NCBI GenBank assembly: GCA_046349775.1
Contig: JAXMBS010000002.1
Location: 1 to 64,000 of the forward strand
Reading direction: 5' to 3'
Source of the DNA: JAEUIG01 sp046349775
GTDB taxonomy: Bacteria; Planctomycetota; Planctomycetia; Planctomycetales; Planctomycetaceae
DNA length: 64,000 bases
Below the pieces are notes generated by a model. It had not been told where the DNA came from, ran no database searches, and saw only the letters and a list, made by a program, of their open reading frames with translations. Made by a program: the position numbers and the translations under genes. Shown here in pieces: positions 55,361-64,000 of this stretch. Position 1 is the stretch's first letter. Each line of letters starts with the position of its first letter.

Positions 55361-56191
55361 ATGTCCACGACCTACAAAATCATTCCCGATCAGGCCGAGA
55401 TCGACGCCCTTCCGCGCGACCTCCGGTTTTATCCCAGCACGGTGACGGCCCCGCGCGTACTGACCCCCCAACAGGTCGAGGGGTTCAACCGCGATGGTTA
55501 CATACGTCCGCTGCGCGTCTTTTCTCAGGAAGAAATCGCCGGCATCCGCGAATACTTTGATGAATTGCTGGCGCGGGTCATGGCGGCCGGCGGCGACAGC
55601 TATTCCATCAGCAGCGCCCACCTGAAATACGGCCGCGTGTACGATCTCCTGACGCACCCTCGAATTGTGGCGATTGTCCGCGACGTCCTCGGCGAAAATG
55701 TCGTCGGCTGGGGCTCGCACTTCTTCTGCAAGATGCCGCACGACGGCAAAGCCGTTGCCTGGCACCAGGACGCCAGCTACTGGCCTCTGACGCCGACAAA
55801 AGCCGTCACAGTCTGGCTGGCGATCGACGATGCCGACCGGGAAAACGCCTGCATGCGGTTCATCAGCGGCTCGCACCATTTCGGGCATTTGACGTATCGC
55901 CCGAGCGACTCCGCCGAGCACAACGTACTGAACCAGACGGTCGACAACGCCGAGCAGTACGGCCAACCGGTTGACGACTGCCTCCAGGCCGGCGAAGCCT
56001 CGATGCACAGCGATCTGCTGCTGCATGGTTCCGACGCGAATGACTCCGACCGCCGCCGTTGCGGCCTTACGCTGCGCTACGCGGCAGTCGATGTCCGGGC
56101 GCACCTGGGCTGGAACGGCAAGGGAGTGGTCGTCAGTGGAATTGACCCGGACGGCCACTGGGCCAATCCGCCCCGGCCCGCCCAGGACTGA
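55361..56191 (+). CDS. Phytanoyl-CoA dioxygenase (PhyH) family protein
   Basis: 276 residues. 2-oxoglutarate/Fe(II) dioxygenase with a double-stranded beta-helix. The facial triad is His and Asp in AWHQDASYW and the distal His in MHSDLLLHGSDAN; the Arg in RRRCGLTLRY would bind 2-oxoglutarate. VFSQEEIAGIREYFDELLAR and MRFISGSHHFGHL are typical of the group. The substrate cannot be told; bacterial members often hydroxylate secondary metabolites. Divergent from the large membrane protein gene. Confidence 0.9.
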   Translation: MSTTYKIIPDQAEIDALPRDLRFYPSTVTAPRVLTPQQVEGFNRDGYIRPLRVFSQEEIAGIREYFDELLARVMAAGGDSYSISSAHLKYGRVYDLLTHPRIVAIVRDVLGENVVGWGSHFFCKMPHDGKAVAWHQDASYWPLTPTKAVTVWLAIDDADRENACMRFISGSHHFGHLTYRPSDSAEHNVLNQTVDNAEQYGQPVDDCLQAGEASMHSDLLLHGSDANDSDRRRCGLTLRYAAVDVRAHLGWNGKGVVVSGIDPDGHWANPPRPAQD

Positions 56192-56280
56192 TTTGTCCTT
56201 TTTGACGAAGGCAGTGTCGCAACCGCAGGCCACAATAGCGGCGCGCGGCGCAGCGATTTCACACCAATCAGGAGAGGCTC

Positions 56281-57228
56281 ATGCGATCACTGGTGCGGCT
56301 GCTGTTGGTGGCAGCGATGGTCGGCGGAGCGGCGCTCGCCGATGACAAAGTGGAATTGAAGTTCAACCCGGAATTCAAGACCGGCAACGTGGTCCGGCAG
56401 GTGGGCGAGACGAAAGTCGATCAGACGCTCACGCTCGCCGGCCAGGACATCGACACGAAAGTCGAAAGCTTCACGGCCACGCGCGAAACCGTCGGCGAGG
56501 CGACCTCCGACGGCAAGACGACGCTCGGCGGGGAGTTCGAGTACTTCATCGTCGACCTCCAGACCCCGGTCGGAACGTTCAAGTTCGACTCCGCCAACGC
56601 CAGCGGCAAGGACCAGGCGCAGGGACCGCTCGCTCCTCTGTACGACGTGTTCGAGGCAACGTCCAAGGCGAAATGGATTGCCACGCTCAATTCCAAGCCG
56701 GAGATCGAATCCATCGAGTTCGACGGCAATCCTTTTGAGGGCCTCGATCCGAATGCGAAAAGCGAAATCACGCCCGAACGGTTCAAGCAGGAGTTCAACA
56801 CCCAGCTCCAGCGATATCCGGACGGACCTGTGGCCGTCGGAGACACCTGGAAACGCACGGAAGAATCGCAGATCGGCAGCGGTCAGGTTCTAAAGTACGA
56901 GAAGGAATTCAAGTACCTGGGCTCAGAAACCAAGGACGGGAAGACCTTCGACCGCATCGACGTCAAGACGCTGTCGGTCGATTACAGTATCGGCGCCGGC
57001 TCGCAGTTGCCGCTGACGCTCAACAGCAGCGACCTCAAGATCACCTCGTCCGAAGGGCTGATGCTCTATGACCGCAATCTCAAGCAGGTGACCGCGCAGA
57101 ACGAGAACGTCCAGATTGAGGGGGACCTGGAATTCACGATCAAGCTGAACGGCCAGGAGCAGAAGCTGCCCGGCAAACTCAAGCTGAACATCGTGTCCAA
57201 GCAGACGACGGAGCCGAACGCGAAATAG
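56281..57228 (+). CDS. Exported beta-rich protein, unknown
   Basis: 315 residues with a clear signal peptide (MRSLVRLLLVAAMVGGAALA). The mature part alternates beta strands with Lys/Glu-rich loops (VELKFNPEFKTGNVVRQVGE, DGPVAVGDTWKRTEES, GDLEFTIKLNGQEQKLPGK). It resembles secreted planctomycete proteins without an assigned function. Ninety bases after the PhyH gene on the same strand. Confidence 0.65.
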   Translation: MRSLVRLLLVAAMVGGAALADDKVELKFNPEFKTGNVVRQVGETKVDQTLTLAGQDIDTKVESFTATRETVGEATSDGKTTLGGEFEYFIVDLQTPVGTFKFDSANASGKDQAQGPLAPLYDVFEATSKAKWIATLNSKPEIESIEFDGNPFEGLDPNAKSEITPERFKQEFNTQLQRYPDGPVAVGDTWKRTEESQIGSGQVLKYEKEFKYLGSETKDGKTFDRIDVKTLSVDYSIGAGSQLPLTLNSSDLKITSSEGLMLYDRNLKQVTAQNENVQIEGDLEFTIKLNGQEQKLPGKLKLNIVSKQTTEPNAK

Positions 57229-57242
57229 CCTCGAGTGCAGGC

Positions 57243-57346
57243 TTGAGATCGGAGGTCGGAGATCAGAAGTCTGACGTCGGAATACGGAATGTCCCGGACG
57301 CTCGGAGCGTCCGGGACATTTTTGTTCACCGACCTCTGACTTCCGC
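57243..57346. repeat. Intergenic palindrome, gaggtcggagatcag/ccgacctctgac family
   Basis: Left ggaggtcggagatcagaagt, ctgacgtcgg; right caccgacctctgacttccgc. It fills the gap between two convergent genes and encloses the terminator at 57290-57323. Shares words with the inside of the hisF insertion. Confidence 0.6.
57290..57323. terminator. Terminator between convergent genes
   Basis: Perfect 14-bp stem TGTCCCGGACGCTC/GAGCGTCCGGGACA, single-base loop position, then TTTTT on the + strand. Confidence 0.75.
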
Positions 57347-57348
57347 GG

Positions 57349-58773
57349 TCACGCACGCCGGATATTGTCGCGCCGCTGGACGTTCCGCATCGCGTTGCGC
57401 GTGTCGAGCACCAGTTGGGCGTGCTGCGCGATAAACGCGTAGTCGTAGGCCGAGTGGTCCGTCGCAATCAGCACGCAGTCCTGCGCTGCCAGGAATTCGG
57501 GCGTCAACTCCACACTGGTCATCGCCGGCAGATGGTGCTGCCGCATCGGCGGGATCCGCGGCACGTGCGGATCGTTGTACGTCAGCGCCGCACCGCGGGC
57601 GAGGAGCAACTCCATCAGCACGAACGACGGGCTCTCGCGCGGGTCGTCAACGTCCTTCTTGTAGGCCGCGCCGAGCACGCAAATCTTGCTGCCGCGGATC
57701 GGTTTGCCTGCGTCATTCAGGAATTCCGCCAGCCGGCTGATGACGTACTCCGGCATCCGCGAATTGACCTCGCCGGCCAGTTCGATGAACCGCGTCGTCA
57801 GCCCCTGCCGCCGCGCCAGCCACGTAAGGTAGAACGGGTCGATCGGAATGCAGTGCCCGCCCAGCCCCGGCCCGGGATAGAACGCCTGGAACCCGAACGG
57901 CTTGGTCTTCGCCGCATCGACGACTTCCCAGACGTCGATTCCCATCCGGTCGAACAGCATCTTCAGCTCATTGACCAGCGCGATGTTCACCGCGCGGTAC
58001 GTATTCTCCAGGATTTTGCAGGCCTCCGCGACTTCCATGTTCGTCACGGGGATCACTTTGACCACGGCGTGCCCGTAGAGCGCCATCGCCAGTGTCAGGC
58101 TGTGCGGGTCGTGCCCGCCGACGACTTTCGGAATCCCCGCCGCCGAGTACACGGGGTTGCCGGGATCTTCCCGCTCCGGGCTGTACGCCAGGTAGAAATC
58201 CACGCCCGCCTTCAGTCCGCTCTGTTCGAGTATGGGCAGCACGACGTCGCGCGTCGTGGTCGGATAGGTCGTGCTCTCCAGCACCACCAGCTGGCCGGGG
58301 CGCAAGGCTTTGGAAATCGACTGCGCCGTCCCTTCGACGAACGACAGGTCCGGATCGCGGCTGTCGGACAAGGGCGTCGGCACACAGATCAGGAGGGCAT
58401 CCGGCTCCTTGAGCCGGCGCATGTCGGCCGTCGCTTCGAATGCCCCGGACTTCCGCCAGCCGGCGACCTTCTCCGACGCCAGATGCTTGATGTAGCTGCG
58501 GCCCGCGTTGAGCTGCTCGACTTTCGCCGCATCGACATCGAAGCCGATCGCCTTCAGTCCGCGCGCGACGAACGCGTCGATCAGCGGCAGACCGACGTAC
58601 CCCAGCCCGATGACTCCAATCGTCGCCTGCTTGTCCCGAATTCGCTGCAGCAGCGTCTCGTACACGTCTTGGCCCCTCTGTCCTGCCCGCGCGTCACCCG
58701 TGCGCGGAAGTTTGAGCCGATCATCTTCGTCCCTGTCCGAGGCGCTCACAAGGGGGATTAACGGCGAACTCAT
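57349..58773 (-). CDS. Nucleotide sugar dehydrogenase (UDP-N-acetylhexosamine 6-dehydrogenase type)
   Basis: 474 residues. Oxidises a UDP-hexosamine to the uronic acid with two NAD+, for surface polysaccharide. NAD fold TIGVIGLGYVGLPLIDAFV near residue 51; ESTTYPTTTRDVVLPILE; EACKILENTYRAVNIALVNE; catalytic Cys in GPGLGGHCIPIDPFYL; C-terminal domain KICVLGAAYKKDVDDPRESP. The spacing fits WbpA/TviB/WecC-type enzymes. A 40-residue N-terminal extension precedes the fold, so a later start is possible. No other glycan genes adjoin. Confidence 0.92.
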   Translation of the reverse strand: MSSPLIPLVSASDRDEDDRLKLPRTGDARAGQRGQDVYETLLQRIRDKQATIGVIGLGYVGLPLIDAFVARGLKAIGFDVDAAKVEQLNAGRSYIKHLASEKVAGWRKSGAFEATADMRRLKEPDALLICVPTPLSDSRDPDLSFVEGTAQSISKALRPGQLVVLESTTYPTTTRDVVLPILEQSGLKAGVDFYLAYSPEREDPGNPVYSAAGIPKVVGGHDPHSLTLAMALYGHAVVKVIPVTNMEVAEACKILENTYRAVNIALVNELKMLFDRMGIDVWEVVDAAKTKPFGFQAFYPGPGLGGHCIPIDPFYLTWLARRQGLTTRFIELAGEVNSRMPEYVISRLAEFLNDAGKPIRGSKICVLGAAYKKDVDDPRESPSFVLMELLLARGAALTYNDPHVPRIPPMRQHHLPAMTSVELTPEFLAAQDCVLIATDHSAYDYAFIAQHAQLVLDTRNAMRNVQRRDNIRRA

Positions 58774-58976
58774 AACTCCCGGCGCGATAAATCCAGCGCA
58801 ATCGATACGTTCGCACCGGCAAGCGTCCCGGACAGTGGTCGGAGCGTCGATCCCCCGCGTGGACGTTCGATTCCACCGTTCGGGACGCCGGTTGTCGAAA
58901 TCCGCCTGCCGCGTGACGCGGGCCTAGTTGTGCCGCTACGATTGCGTGCGGTCCCCCCGCATCAGGAGTACCGCCG

Positions 58977-59993
58977 GTGAGCGCAGTCCCCCGCACGTGG
59001 AGCATCGAGGAAGAACGGCAGATCGTCGAGCGGCTCCGCGACGGCCGGCAACGCATTGACACCGAGCTTTCGAAGGTCATCGTCGGCCAGAAAGGCGTCA
59101 TAGAACAGGCACTGATTGCGCTGTTCTCGGGCGGGCATTGCCTGATCACTGGCGCGCCGGGTCTCGCCAAGACGTTGCTGGTCAAGGCAATCTCGCAAAT
59201 CTTCGATCTCAAGTTCCAGCGCGTGCAGTTCACGCCTGATCTCATGCCGGCCGACATTACCGGCACCGAGATTCTCGAAGAAACCGGCGACGGCCGCCGC
59301 CAGATGGTCTTCGTCAAAGGTCCGATCTTTGCCAATGTGATCCTGGCGGACGAAATCAACCGCACGCCTCCCAAGACTCAGGCGGCACTGCTCGAAGCGA
59401 TGCAGGAGCACCAGGTGACTGCGGCCGGCCGACCCTACCGGCTCGAAGAACCGTTCTTCGTCCTGGCCACGCAGAACCCCATCGAAATGGAGGGCACCTA
59501 CCCCCTGCCGGAAGCCCAGCTCGACCGGTTCATGCTCAACGTGGTGATCGACTATCTGCCGGCGGCCGACGAAGTCGCGGTTGTCGAACGCACGACCTCC
59601 AGCGGTTCGGCGAAGATTGAGTCGATCTTCCACGGGGCGGACGTGCTCGCGTTTCACGAGGTCGTCCGCCGTGTGCCGGTCGCCCGCGAGCTCGTCGAGT
59701 ACGCCGTGCGATTGTCCGCCGCTTCCCGACCCGGACGTCCCGGATCGGCGGATTTCATCAACCAGTACGTCAGTTGGGGCGCCGGCACGCGTGCCTCGCA
59801 GAACCTGATCCTTGGCGGCAAAGCCCGTGCGCTGCTGCTGGGTCGCGCCCATGTTTCGGCCGACGATATCAAATCGCTCGCGCACCCGGTCCTGCGTCAT
59901 CGCATCCTCCTCAACTACAAAGCCGAAGCGGAGGGGATGAACGTCGAACGCGTCATCGACCGGCTGCTGGAGTCAGTGCCAGCGGTGCCGTAG
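58977..59993 (+). CDS. MoxR-family AAA ATPase
   Basis: 338 residues from GTG 58977 after AGGAG. Chaperone-like AAA_3 ATPase: VIVGQKGVIEQALIALFSGG, Walker A GAPGLAKT, Walker B VILADEINR, the sensor segment FFVLATQNPIEMEGTYPLPE, and LDRFMLNV. MoxR proteins usually precede DUF58 and VWA genes; here the next gene is proA, so it stands alone. Confidence 0.93.
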   Translation: MSAVPRTWSIEEERQIVERLRDGRQRIDTELSKVIVGQKGVIEQALIALFSGGHCLITGAPGLAKTLLVKAISQIFDLKFQRVQFTPDLMPADITGTEILEETGDGRRQMVFVKGPIFANVILADEINRTPPKTQAALLEAMQEHQVTAAGRPYRLEEPFFVLATQNPIEMEGTYPLPEAQLDRFMLNVVIDYLPAADEVAVVERTTSSGSAKIESIFHGADVLAFHEVVRRVPVARELVEYAVRLSAASRPGRPGSADFINQYVSWGAGTRASQNLILGGKARALLLGRAHVSADDIKSLAHPVLRHRILLNYKAEAEGMNVERVIDRLLESVPAVP

Positions 59994-60152
59994 CGAAAGC
60001 CCTCAGCCCGCTTTGGCCGGTCTTTCGACTCTGTTGTGGCCGGTCTCCTGACCGAGCCAGACGCCCAACCGCAGGTCTCCCCGTCGCATACGTGTCGCCG
60101 TTTCGCTCCTGAACCCCTGCAACCCGCCCGTGTCAGGTGTCTCCATCCGGGA

Positions 60153-60158
60153 TACAAT
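60153..60158 (+). promoter_or_regulatory. Candidate -10 element for proA
   Basis: TACAAT 31 nt before the GTG start; a weak TGTCAG lies 16 nt further upstream. Confidence 0.35.
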
Positions 60159-60188
60159 GGCGTCCCGAACCTGAGAGAATCGCTCACC

Positions 60189-61451
60189 GTGACGTCCGAC
60201 CTGCAGACCTACTGTGAAACCCTTGCCAGAGCCGCGCGCGCTGCGTCGCGCGCCCTCGCGAAATCGACGTCCCGCCAGAAGGACGACTGGCTCCGCCGGT
60301 CCGCGGCCGCCATCCGCACCCGCACCGACGAGCTGATCGCCGCCAACGCCCTCGATCTCGCGGCGGCGCCGGGCTACGGCCTCAACGCCGCAGCGACTGA
60401 TCGCCTGAAACTCACGCCGGCGCGACTGGCCGACATCGCGGCCTCCCTCGAGCACGTCGCCACGCTGCCAGATCCTGTCGGCGAAGTCATTGACGGCCAC
60501 GTCCGCCCCAACGGCCTGCGCATCACGCGCGTGCGTGCCCCGCTCGGAGTGGTGTTCTTCATTTACGAGTCCCGACCCAACGTCACCGCCGACGCCGCCG
60601 CGCTCTGCGTCAAGAGCGGCAACGCCGTGATCCTTCGCGGCGGCAAAGAGGCGCTGCACAGCAACCAGGCCCTGCACCGCATTCTGCATGAGACGCTGGC
60701 TGAAAGCGGACTCCCTCCGGCCGCGGTGCAACTTGTCGAGACGACGGACCGCGCGGCCGTCGGCTGTTTCCTGGCGCTCTCGCAATGGATCGACGTCGCG
60801 ATCCCGCGCGGCGGCAAATCGTTGATCGAGCGCGTCGTCGCGGAGGCGACGATGCCCGTCATCAAACATTTCGACGGCGTCTGTCATGTGTATGTCGACC
60901 GCACCGCCGACCTGGCGATGGCCCAGTCGATCCTCCTCAACAGCAAGTGCCAGCGACCGGGAGTCTGCAACGCGGCGGAATCGCTGCTCGTTCATGCCGA
61001 CGTGGCGGCTCAGTTCCTCGGTGTGGCCGGCGCAGCCCTCAAATCGGCCGGCGTCGAAGTCCGCGGCGATGAGCGCACCCGTCAGCTCCTCTCGTGGGCG
61101 AAACCCGCAACCGACTCCGACTATCGCACCGAGTATCTGGACCTGATCCTGTCCGCGAAGGTCGTGCCCGACCTCGACGCAGCAATCACTCACATCAACG
61201 AGTACGGCTCGCACCATACCGACGCGATCATTACCGATGATCTCGCAGCGGCACGGCGATTCTGCGCCGAGGTCGATTCGGCCGCCGTCATGGTCAATGC
61301 CAGCACGCGCTTCAACGATGGCGGCGAGCTGGGACTGGGGGCCGAAATCGGCATCAGCACCGACAAGCTGCACGCCCGCGGCCCGTGCGGCCTCCGCGAG
61401 CTGACGACGTACAAGTTCGTCGTCGAAGGCAACGGACAGATTCGCGGGTGA
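60189..61451 (+). CDS. proA: Gamma-glutamyl phosphate reductase
   Basis: 420 residues from GTG 60189. Second step of proline synthesis, reducing gamma-glutamyl phosphate to the semialdehyde with NADPH. ALDH fold: GVVFFIYESRPNVTADAAAL, SGNAVILRGGKEALHSN, the active-site Cys in NSKCQRPGVCNAAES, and TRFNDGGELGLGAEIGIST. Full length and intact. proB is not adjacent. Confidence 0.97.
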   Translation: MTSDLQTYCETLARAARAASRALAKSTSRQKDDWLRRSAAAIRTRTDELIAANALDLAAAPGYGLNAAATDRLKLTPARLADIAASLEHVATLPDPVGEVIDGHVRPNGLRITRVRAPLGVVFFIYESRPNVTADAAALCVKSGNAVILRGGKEALHSNQALHRILHETLAESGLPPAAVQLVETTDRAAVGCFLALSQWIDVAIPRGGKSLIERVVAEATMPVIKHFDGVCHVYVDRTADLAMAQSILLNSKCQRPGVCNAAESLLVHADVAAQFLGVAGAALKSAGVEVRGDERTRQLLSWAKPATDSDYRTEYLDLILSAKVVPDLDAAITHINEYGSHHTDAIITDDLAAARRFCAEVDSAAVMVNASTRFNDGGELGLGAEIGISTDKLHARGPCGLRELTTYKFVVEGNGQIRG

Positions 61452-61493
61452 GGCAGAACAAACAGGTGGCTCCCGTTTTTCTTTGTACTTCCA

Positions 61494-62195
61494 ATGAGTG
61501 TTGACCCGCCCCATGCCGTCGTCCTCCTCAGCGGCGGGCTCGATTCCGCCACGACGCTCGCCGTCGCGAAACGCGAGGGATTCGTGTGTTCTGCACTGTC
61601 GTTTGACTATGGCCAGCGACATCGGCATGAACTCGATGCGGCCCGGCGCGTCGCCGCTGCCGCGGGCGTGCGCCGACATCTGGTCTTGCCGCTCGATCTC
61701 CGCACGTTCGGCGGTTCAGCACTGACGGACGACATCGCCGTTCCCAAGGACCGGTCGCATGCGGCAATGGCGTCCGGTATCCCGATCACGTATGTCCCGG
61801 CACGGAACACGGTCTTCCTGTCTCTGGCGCTCGGCTGGGCCGAGGTGCTGGGTGCGTTCGATCTGTTCATCGGCGTCAACGCGGTCGACTACAGCGGATA
61901 CCCGGACTGCCGGCCGGAATTTATCGAACAGTTTGAGCGTCTCGCGAACGTCGCCACGCAGGCCGGCGTCGAGGGCCGCGGCCGGTTTCGCATCCACGCC
62001 CCGCTGATCAAATTGACCAAGGCCGACATTATTCGGCTCGGCACGTCGCTCGGCGTCGATTACGCCCTCACCCACAGTTGTTATGACCCAAGCCCGGACG
62101 GCCGGCCCTGCGGACATTGCGACTCGTGCCTCATCCGTCGCGACGGCTTTGCCGCAGCGGGATTCTCCGACCCGCTGCTCGGCGCCGGCGCCTGA
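61494..62195 (+). CDS. queC: 7-cyano-7-deazaguanine synthase
   Basis: 233 residues. Converts 7-carboxy-7-deazaguanine to preQ0 with ATP and ammonia, for queuosine tRNA modification. PP-loop AVVLLSGGLDSATTLAVA; the FIGVNAVDYSGYPDCRPEF motif; four zinc Cys in THSCYDPSPDGRPCGHCDSC. Intact; 42 nt after proA. Other que genes are not in the window. Confidence 0.97.
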   Translation: MSVDPPHAVVLLSGGLDSATTLAVAKREGFVCSALSFDYGQRHRHELDAARRVAAAAGVRRHLVLPLDLRTFGGSALTDDIAVPKDRSHAAMASGIPITYVPARNTVFLSLALGWAEVLGAFDLFIGVNAVDYSGYPDCRPEFIEQFERLANVATQAGVEGRGRFRIHAPLIKLTKADIIRLGTSLGVDYALTHSCYDPSPDGRPCGHCDSCLIRRDGFAAAGFSDPLLGAGA

Positions 62196-62446
62196 GACGG
62201 GCGAGAAAGCGCACCTCCCGTTCGGGCGCACGACACTGCGGCCGGACCTCTGGTCGTCCACTCTGCCTCATAAGTGCGCACGCCGCCGCGGCCAGACCGC
62301 GAAAACAGGCCGTAGTCTGGCACCGCCATTGTGCGGCACACCAATTGCATCTCCACGAGTTCCTACTGAAACGTGCAACGACCGCAGACGGCCCAACGGA
62401 TTGGGCTGGTGCGCTTCGGGCCGCAACCGACATTCCTGGGGCTTTG

Positions 62447-62617
62447 ATGATCGATCCAATCACGGCACTCATCGAGAAAGCTGCCCGTTACGCGGTCGCG
62501 CACGACTCGTTTCTGCTGGGCGTCGCCGCACTCGTGACGGTCGCCGTGCTGACCTGGCTGAATTCTGCGTCACATCGGCCGCGGCCGATCGTTCGCACGA
62601 CCCGCGACCGCGATTGA
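62447..62617 (+). CDS. Small single-pass membrane protein (tentative)
   Basis: 56 residues, MIDPITALIEKAARYAVAHD then a hydrophobic segment SFLLGVAALVTVAVLTWLN and a basic tail. GGGG lies near the ATG. No family known; could be spurious. The 250 bases between queC and this ATG hold nothing recognisable. Confidence 0.35.
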   Translation: MIDPITALIEKAARYAVAHDSFLLGVAALVTVAVLTWLNSASHRPRPIVRTTRDRD

Positions 62618-62622
62618 CGATC

Positions 62623-62988
62623 TCAATTGATGGCCGCGGCCGTTCGATCGTTATAGATCTGAAATCGATCTAAGACTCCCATCAGCCGCAATACGTCCCG
62701 GTTGAAGTCCGACAGCCCGCACAGACGCAGTATGCCCCCTTTCAGGTGCACGCGCTTGTGCAACAGGACCAGCTGTCCGGCCAGCAGGCTCGACAGGGAC
62801 AGACCATCGAGTTCCAGAATCAGCCGATGATTGGCCTGCCGCCCGGCGATGGCCATCAGCATGTCGGCCAGTTCGGTTTCCTCCGGTCCCGGCTGTCCCA
62901 GACCACCATTCTGCGGCGGCACGGCGGCGACGCGCAGCCACAACCAGTCACGAACGTTGTCGCAGTCGATCGTCCAGCGACCGGGCAT
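62623..62988 (-). CDS. STAS domain protein (anti-sigma factor antagonist-like)
   Basis: 121 residues from ATG 62988. The second half has the STAS fold: RLILELDGLSLSSLLAGQLV, LHKRVHLKGGILRLCGLSDF, NRDVLRLMGVLDRFQIYND. In classic SpoIIAA-type proteins an Asp-Ser pair before helix 1 carries the phosphorylated Ser; here the matching place reads LSLSSL, so Ser is present. Partner kinase or sigma factor not in the window. Confidence 0.7.
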   Translation of the reverse strand: MPGRWTIDCDNVRDWLWLRVAAVPPQNGGLGQPGPEETELADMLMAIAGRQANHRLILELDGLSLSSLLAGQLVLLHKRVHLKGGILRLCGLSDFNRDVLRLMGVLDRFQIYNDRTAAAIN

Positions 62989-63202
62989 GCCGGATTTCCG
63001 TTCAAGATTGTCGATCAGGATTGAGAGACCGCGACGGACGCGGAACGTTGCAGGTTCCACACTATCGCAGCGTCGGCGGCGAATCAATCTGCGATATTTC
63101 GGCCTCTTCTGAAGATAGTCGGCAACCGGCCGCCCTCTTGTGCGCGCCCGCTCGCGGTGTCCAGAATTGATGACGCCACGCCCCCGCGCCCGGAGCTCGC
63201 CT

Positions 63203-64000
63203 ATGTCCCGCCGTTTCCCGCTCGAAATTGCTGCCGCCTGCCTGACGATCCTCACTGCCGCGCGACTCGCCTCGGCCCAGGCGGCCCCTCAGGCCCCGGC
63301 CGACCAGCCGGCCGCTACCCAGTCCACGCTCGACATCGTCATTTCCGATGAACCCCGCACGATCGACCCGGCCACGCTCGTTCCACAGCGCCTCGCCCAG
63401 CCCGCCACCGTTCAGTTCGACAACGCCTCCCTCAACGAAGTCGTCGAATGGCTCCGCGACGACCAGAAAATCAACAGCATCGCCGACGCGAAACACCTCC
63501 AGGACGCCGGGATCTCGCTGGGAGAGCCGATCACCGATGCGCTCAACAACGAGCCGCTGTATCTGCTGCTGAACCGCCTCCGGGTCGTCGGCGTCACCTG
63601 GTCCTATCGCGACGACATCCTGCGGCTGATGCCCGCCAATATGCAGGATCAGCCGCTGCGGACGCAGCCCTACCCCGTCGGCGACCTGTTTGATGCTGGC
63701 TATCAGTCTGATGCCGTGCTCGATTCGATTCGAACCTGCACGGGTTCGAAGTGGGAAAGCGAGGAGGGTTCGGGTGGAGAAGTCCAGGCGTTGGGGGATG
63801 TCTTGTTTATCCGGCAGACAGAACAAGGGCATCGTGAAATCGCAGGCCTGCTCGCCGCGCTCCGCAAACATGGCCGCCGGACTTTCACCTATGACGAACC
63901 GCAGCACTTCGCAATCCGCGAAAAACTGAATGCGCCGGTCAGCCTAGATGTTCAGGATGCTCCGCTGATCGACGTATTAGCGGACATCGCGCAGCAGGCG
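63203..64000 (+). CDS. Exported protein with STN/secretin-like repeats (3' truncated by window edge)
   Basis: Open from ATG 63203 to the last base, 266 codons. Signal peptide RFPLEIAAACLTILTAARLA. Two STN-like motifs: VQFDNASLNEVVEWLRDDQK with DALNNEPLYLLLNRL, and a second beginning at the window end (VSLDVQDAPLIDVLADIAQQ). STN domains occur at the N-terminus of secretins and TonB-type receptors; in planctomycetes similar exported proteins lack a pore domain. The family assignment is provisional because the rest is missing. Confidence 0.55.
   Translation, partial: MSRRFPLEIAAACLTILTAARLASAQAAPQAPADQPAATQSTLDIVISDEPRTIDPATLVPQRLAQPATVQFDNASLNEVVEWLRDDQKINSIADAKHLQDAGISLGEPITDALNNEPLYLLLNRLRVVGVTWSYRDDILRLMPANMQDQPLRTQPYPVGDLFDAGYQSDAVLDSIRTCTGSKWESEEGSGGEVQALGDVLFIRQTEQGHREIAGLLAALRKHGRRTFTYDEPQHFAIREKLNAPVSLDVQDAPLIDVLADIAQQA

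Noticed and set aside
60003..61679. A reading frame of 558 codons opposite proA
   Set aside because: Shadow frame; the sense strand encodes complete ProA with all motifs.

Overview
This 64 kb window is GC-rich chromosomal DNA from a planctomycete, most likely class Planctomycetia. No rRNA gene is present, so the assignment rests on gene families. It carries a PVC-type haem/dehydrogenase protein, a DUF1501 Tat-exported protein, a DUF1559 prepilin-like protein followed by a small lipoprotein, two Tat-signal Gfo/Idh/MocA oxidoreductases, large exported carboxypeptidase-regulatory-like proteins, and the core ribosomal protein cluster. No tRNA, CRISPR array, transposase or phage module was seen.

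Layout. 1-6.1 kb: truncated diguanylate cyclase, then a reverse-strand pair (DUF1501 protein, PVC haem protein). 6.4-18.3 kb: housekeeping and accessory genes (hisF, Gfo/Idh oxidoreductase, SUKH protein, myo-inositol oxygenase, two membrane proteins, ATP sulfurylase, FtsW/RodA, zinc-ribbon/acyl carrier protein, enolase, FtsB-like protein). 18.3-19.9 kb: two duplicated divergent modules of tiny membrane-protein genes. 20.0-40.1 kb: translation cluster, in order rpsL-rpsG, a decayed fusA, rpsJ-rplC-rplD-rplW-rplB-rpsS-rplV-rpsC-rplP-rpmC-rpsQ-rplN-rplX-rplE-rpsN-rpsH-rplF-rplR-rpsE-rplO-secY-map-rpmJ-rpsM-rpsK-rpoA-rplQ. The genes tuf, rpmD, adk, infA and rpsD are absent from their usual places. 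40.1-64 kb: metallopeptidase-like protein, tandem HDOD proteins, cysteine desulfurase-like protein, LutB, DUF1559 protein plus lipoprotein, halogenase-like flavoprotein, a second Gfo/Idh protein, an alpha/alpha-toroid protein, paralogous surface-type proteins, PhyH dioxygenase, nucleotide-sugar dehydrogenase, MoxR ATPase, proA, queC, a STAS protein and a truncated exported protein.

The most unusual signal is non-coding. Many intergenic gaps, especially inside the ribosomal operon, are filled almost exactly from stop codon to start codon by long imperfect palindromes made of short repeated words. About ten word families can be told apart (gtcaatt/aattgac; gtcggt/accgac; gtttggtgg/ccaccagac; gacgcaaag/ctttgcgtc; acgctaat/attagcg; and others). 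One such palindrome lies inside hisF, resembling the in-gene palindromic elements known from Rickettsia. A second pattern is a set of genes whose start codon lies 6-7 nt after a TATGAT-like -10 element, which predicts leaderless mRNAs.

Eight genes are broken by frameshifts (PVC haem protein, hisF, first Gfo/Idh, sat, ftsW/rodA, fusA, cysteine desulfurase, DUF1559), while every ribosomal protein gene is intact. Some of the single shifts may be assembly errors. The 3' third of fusA is too damaged for one error and may be real decay.
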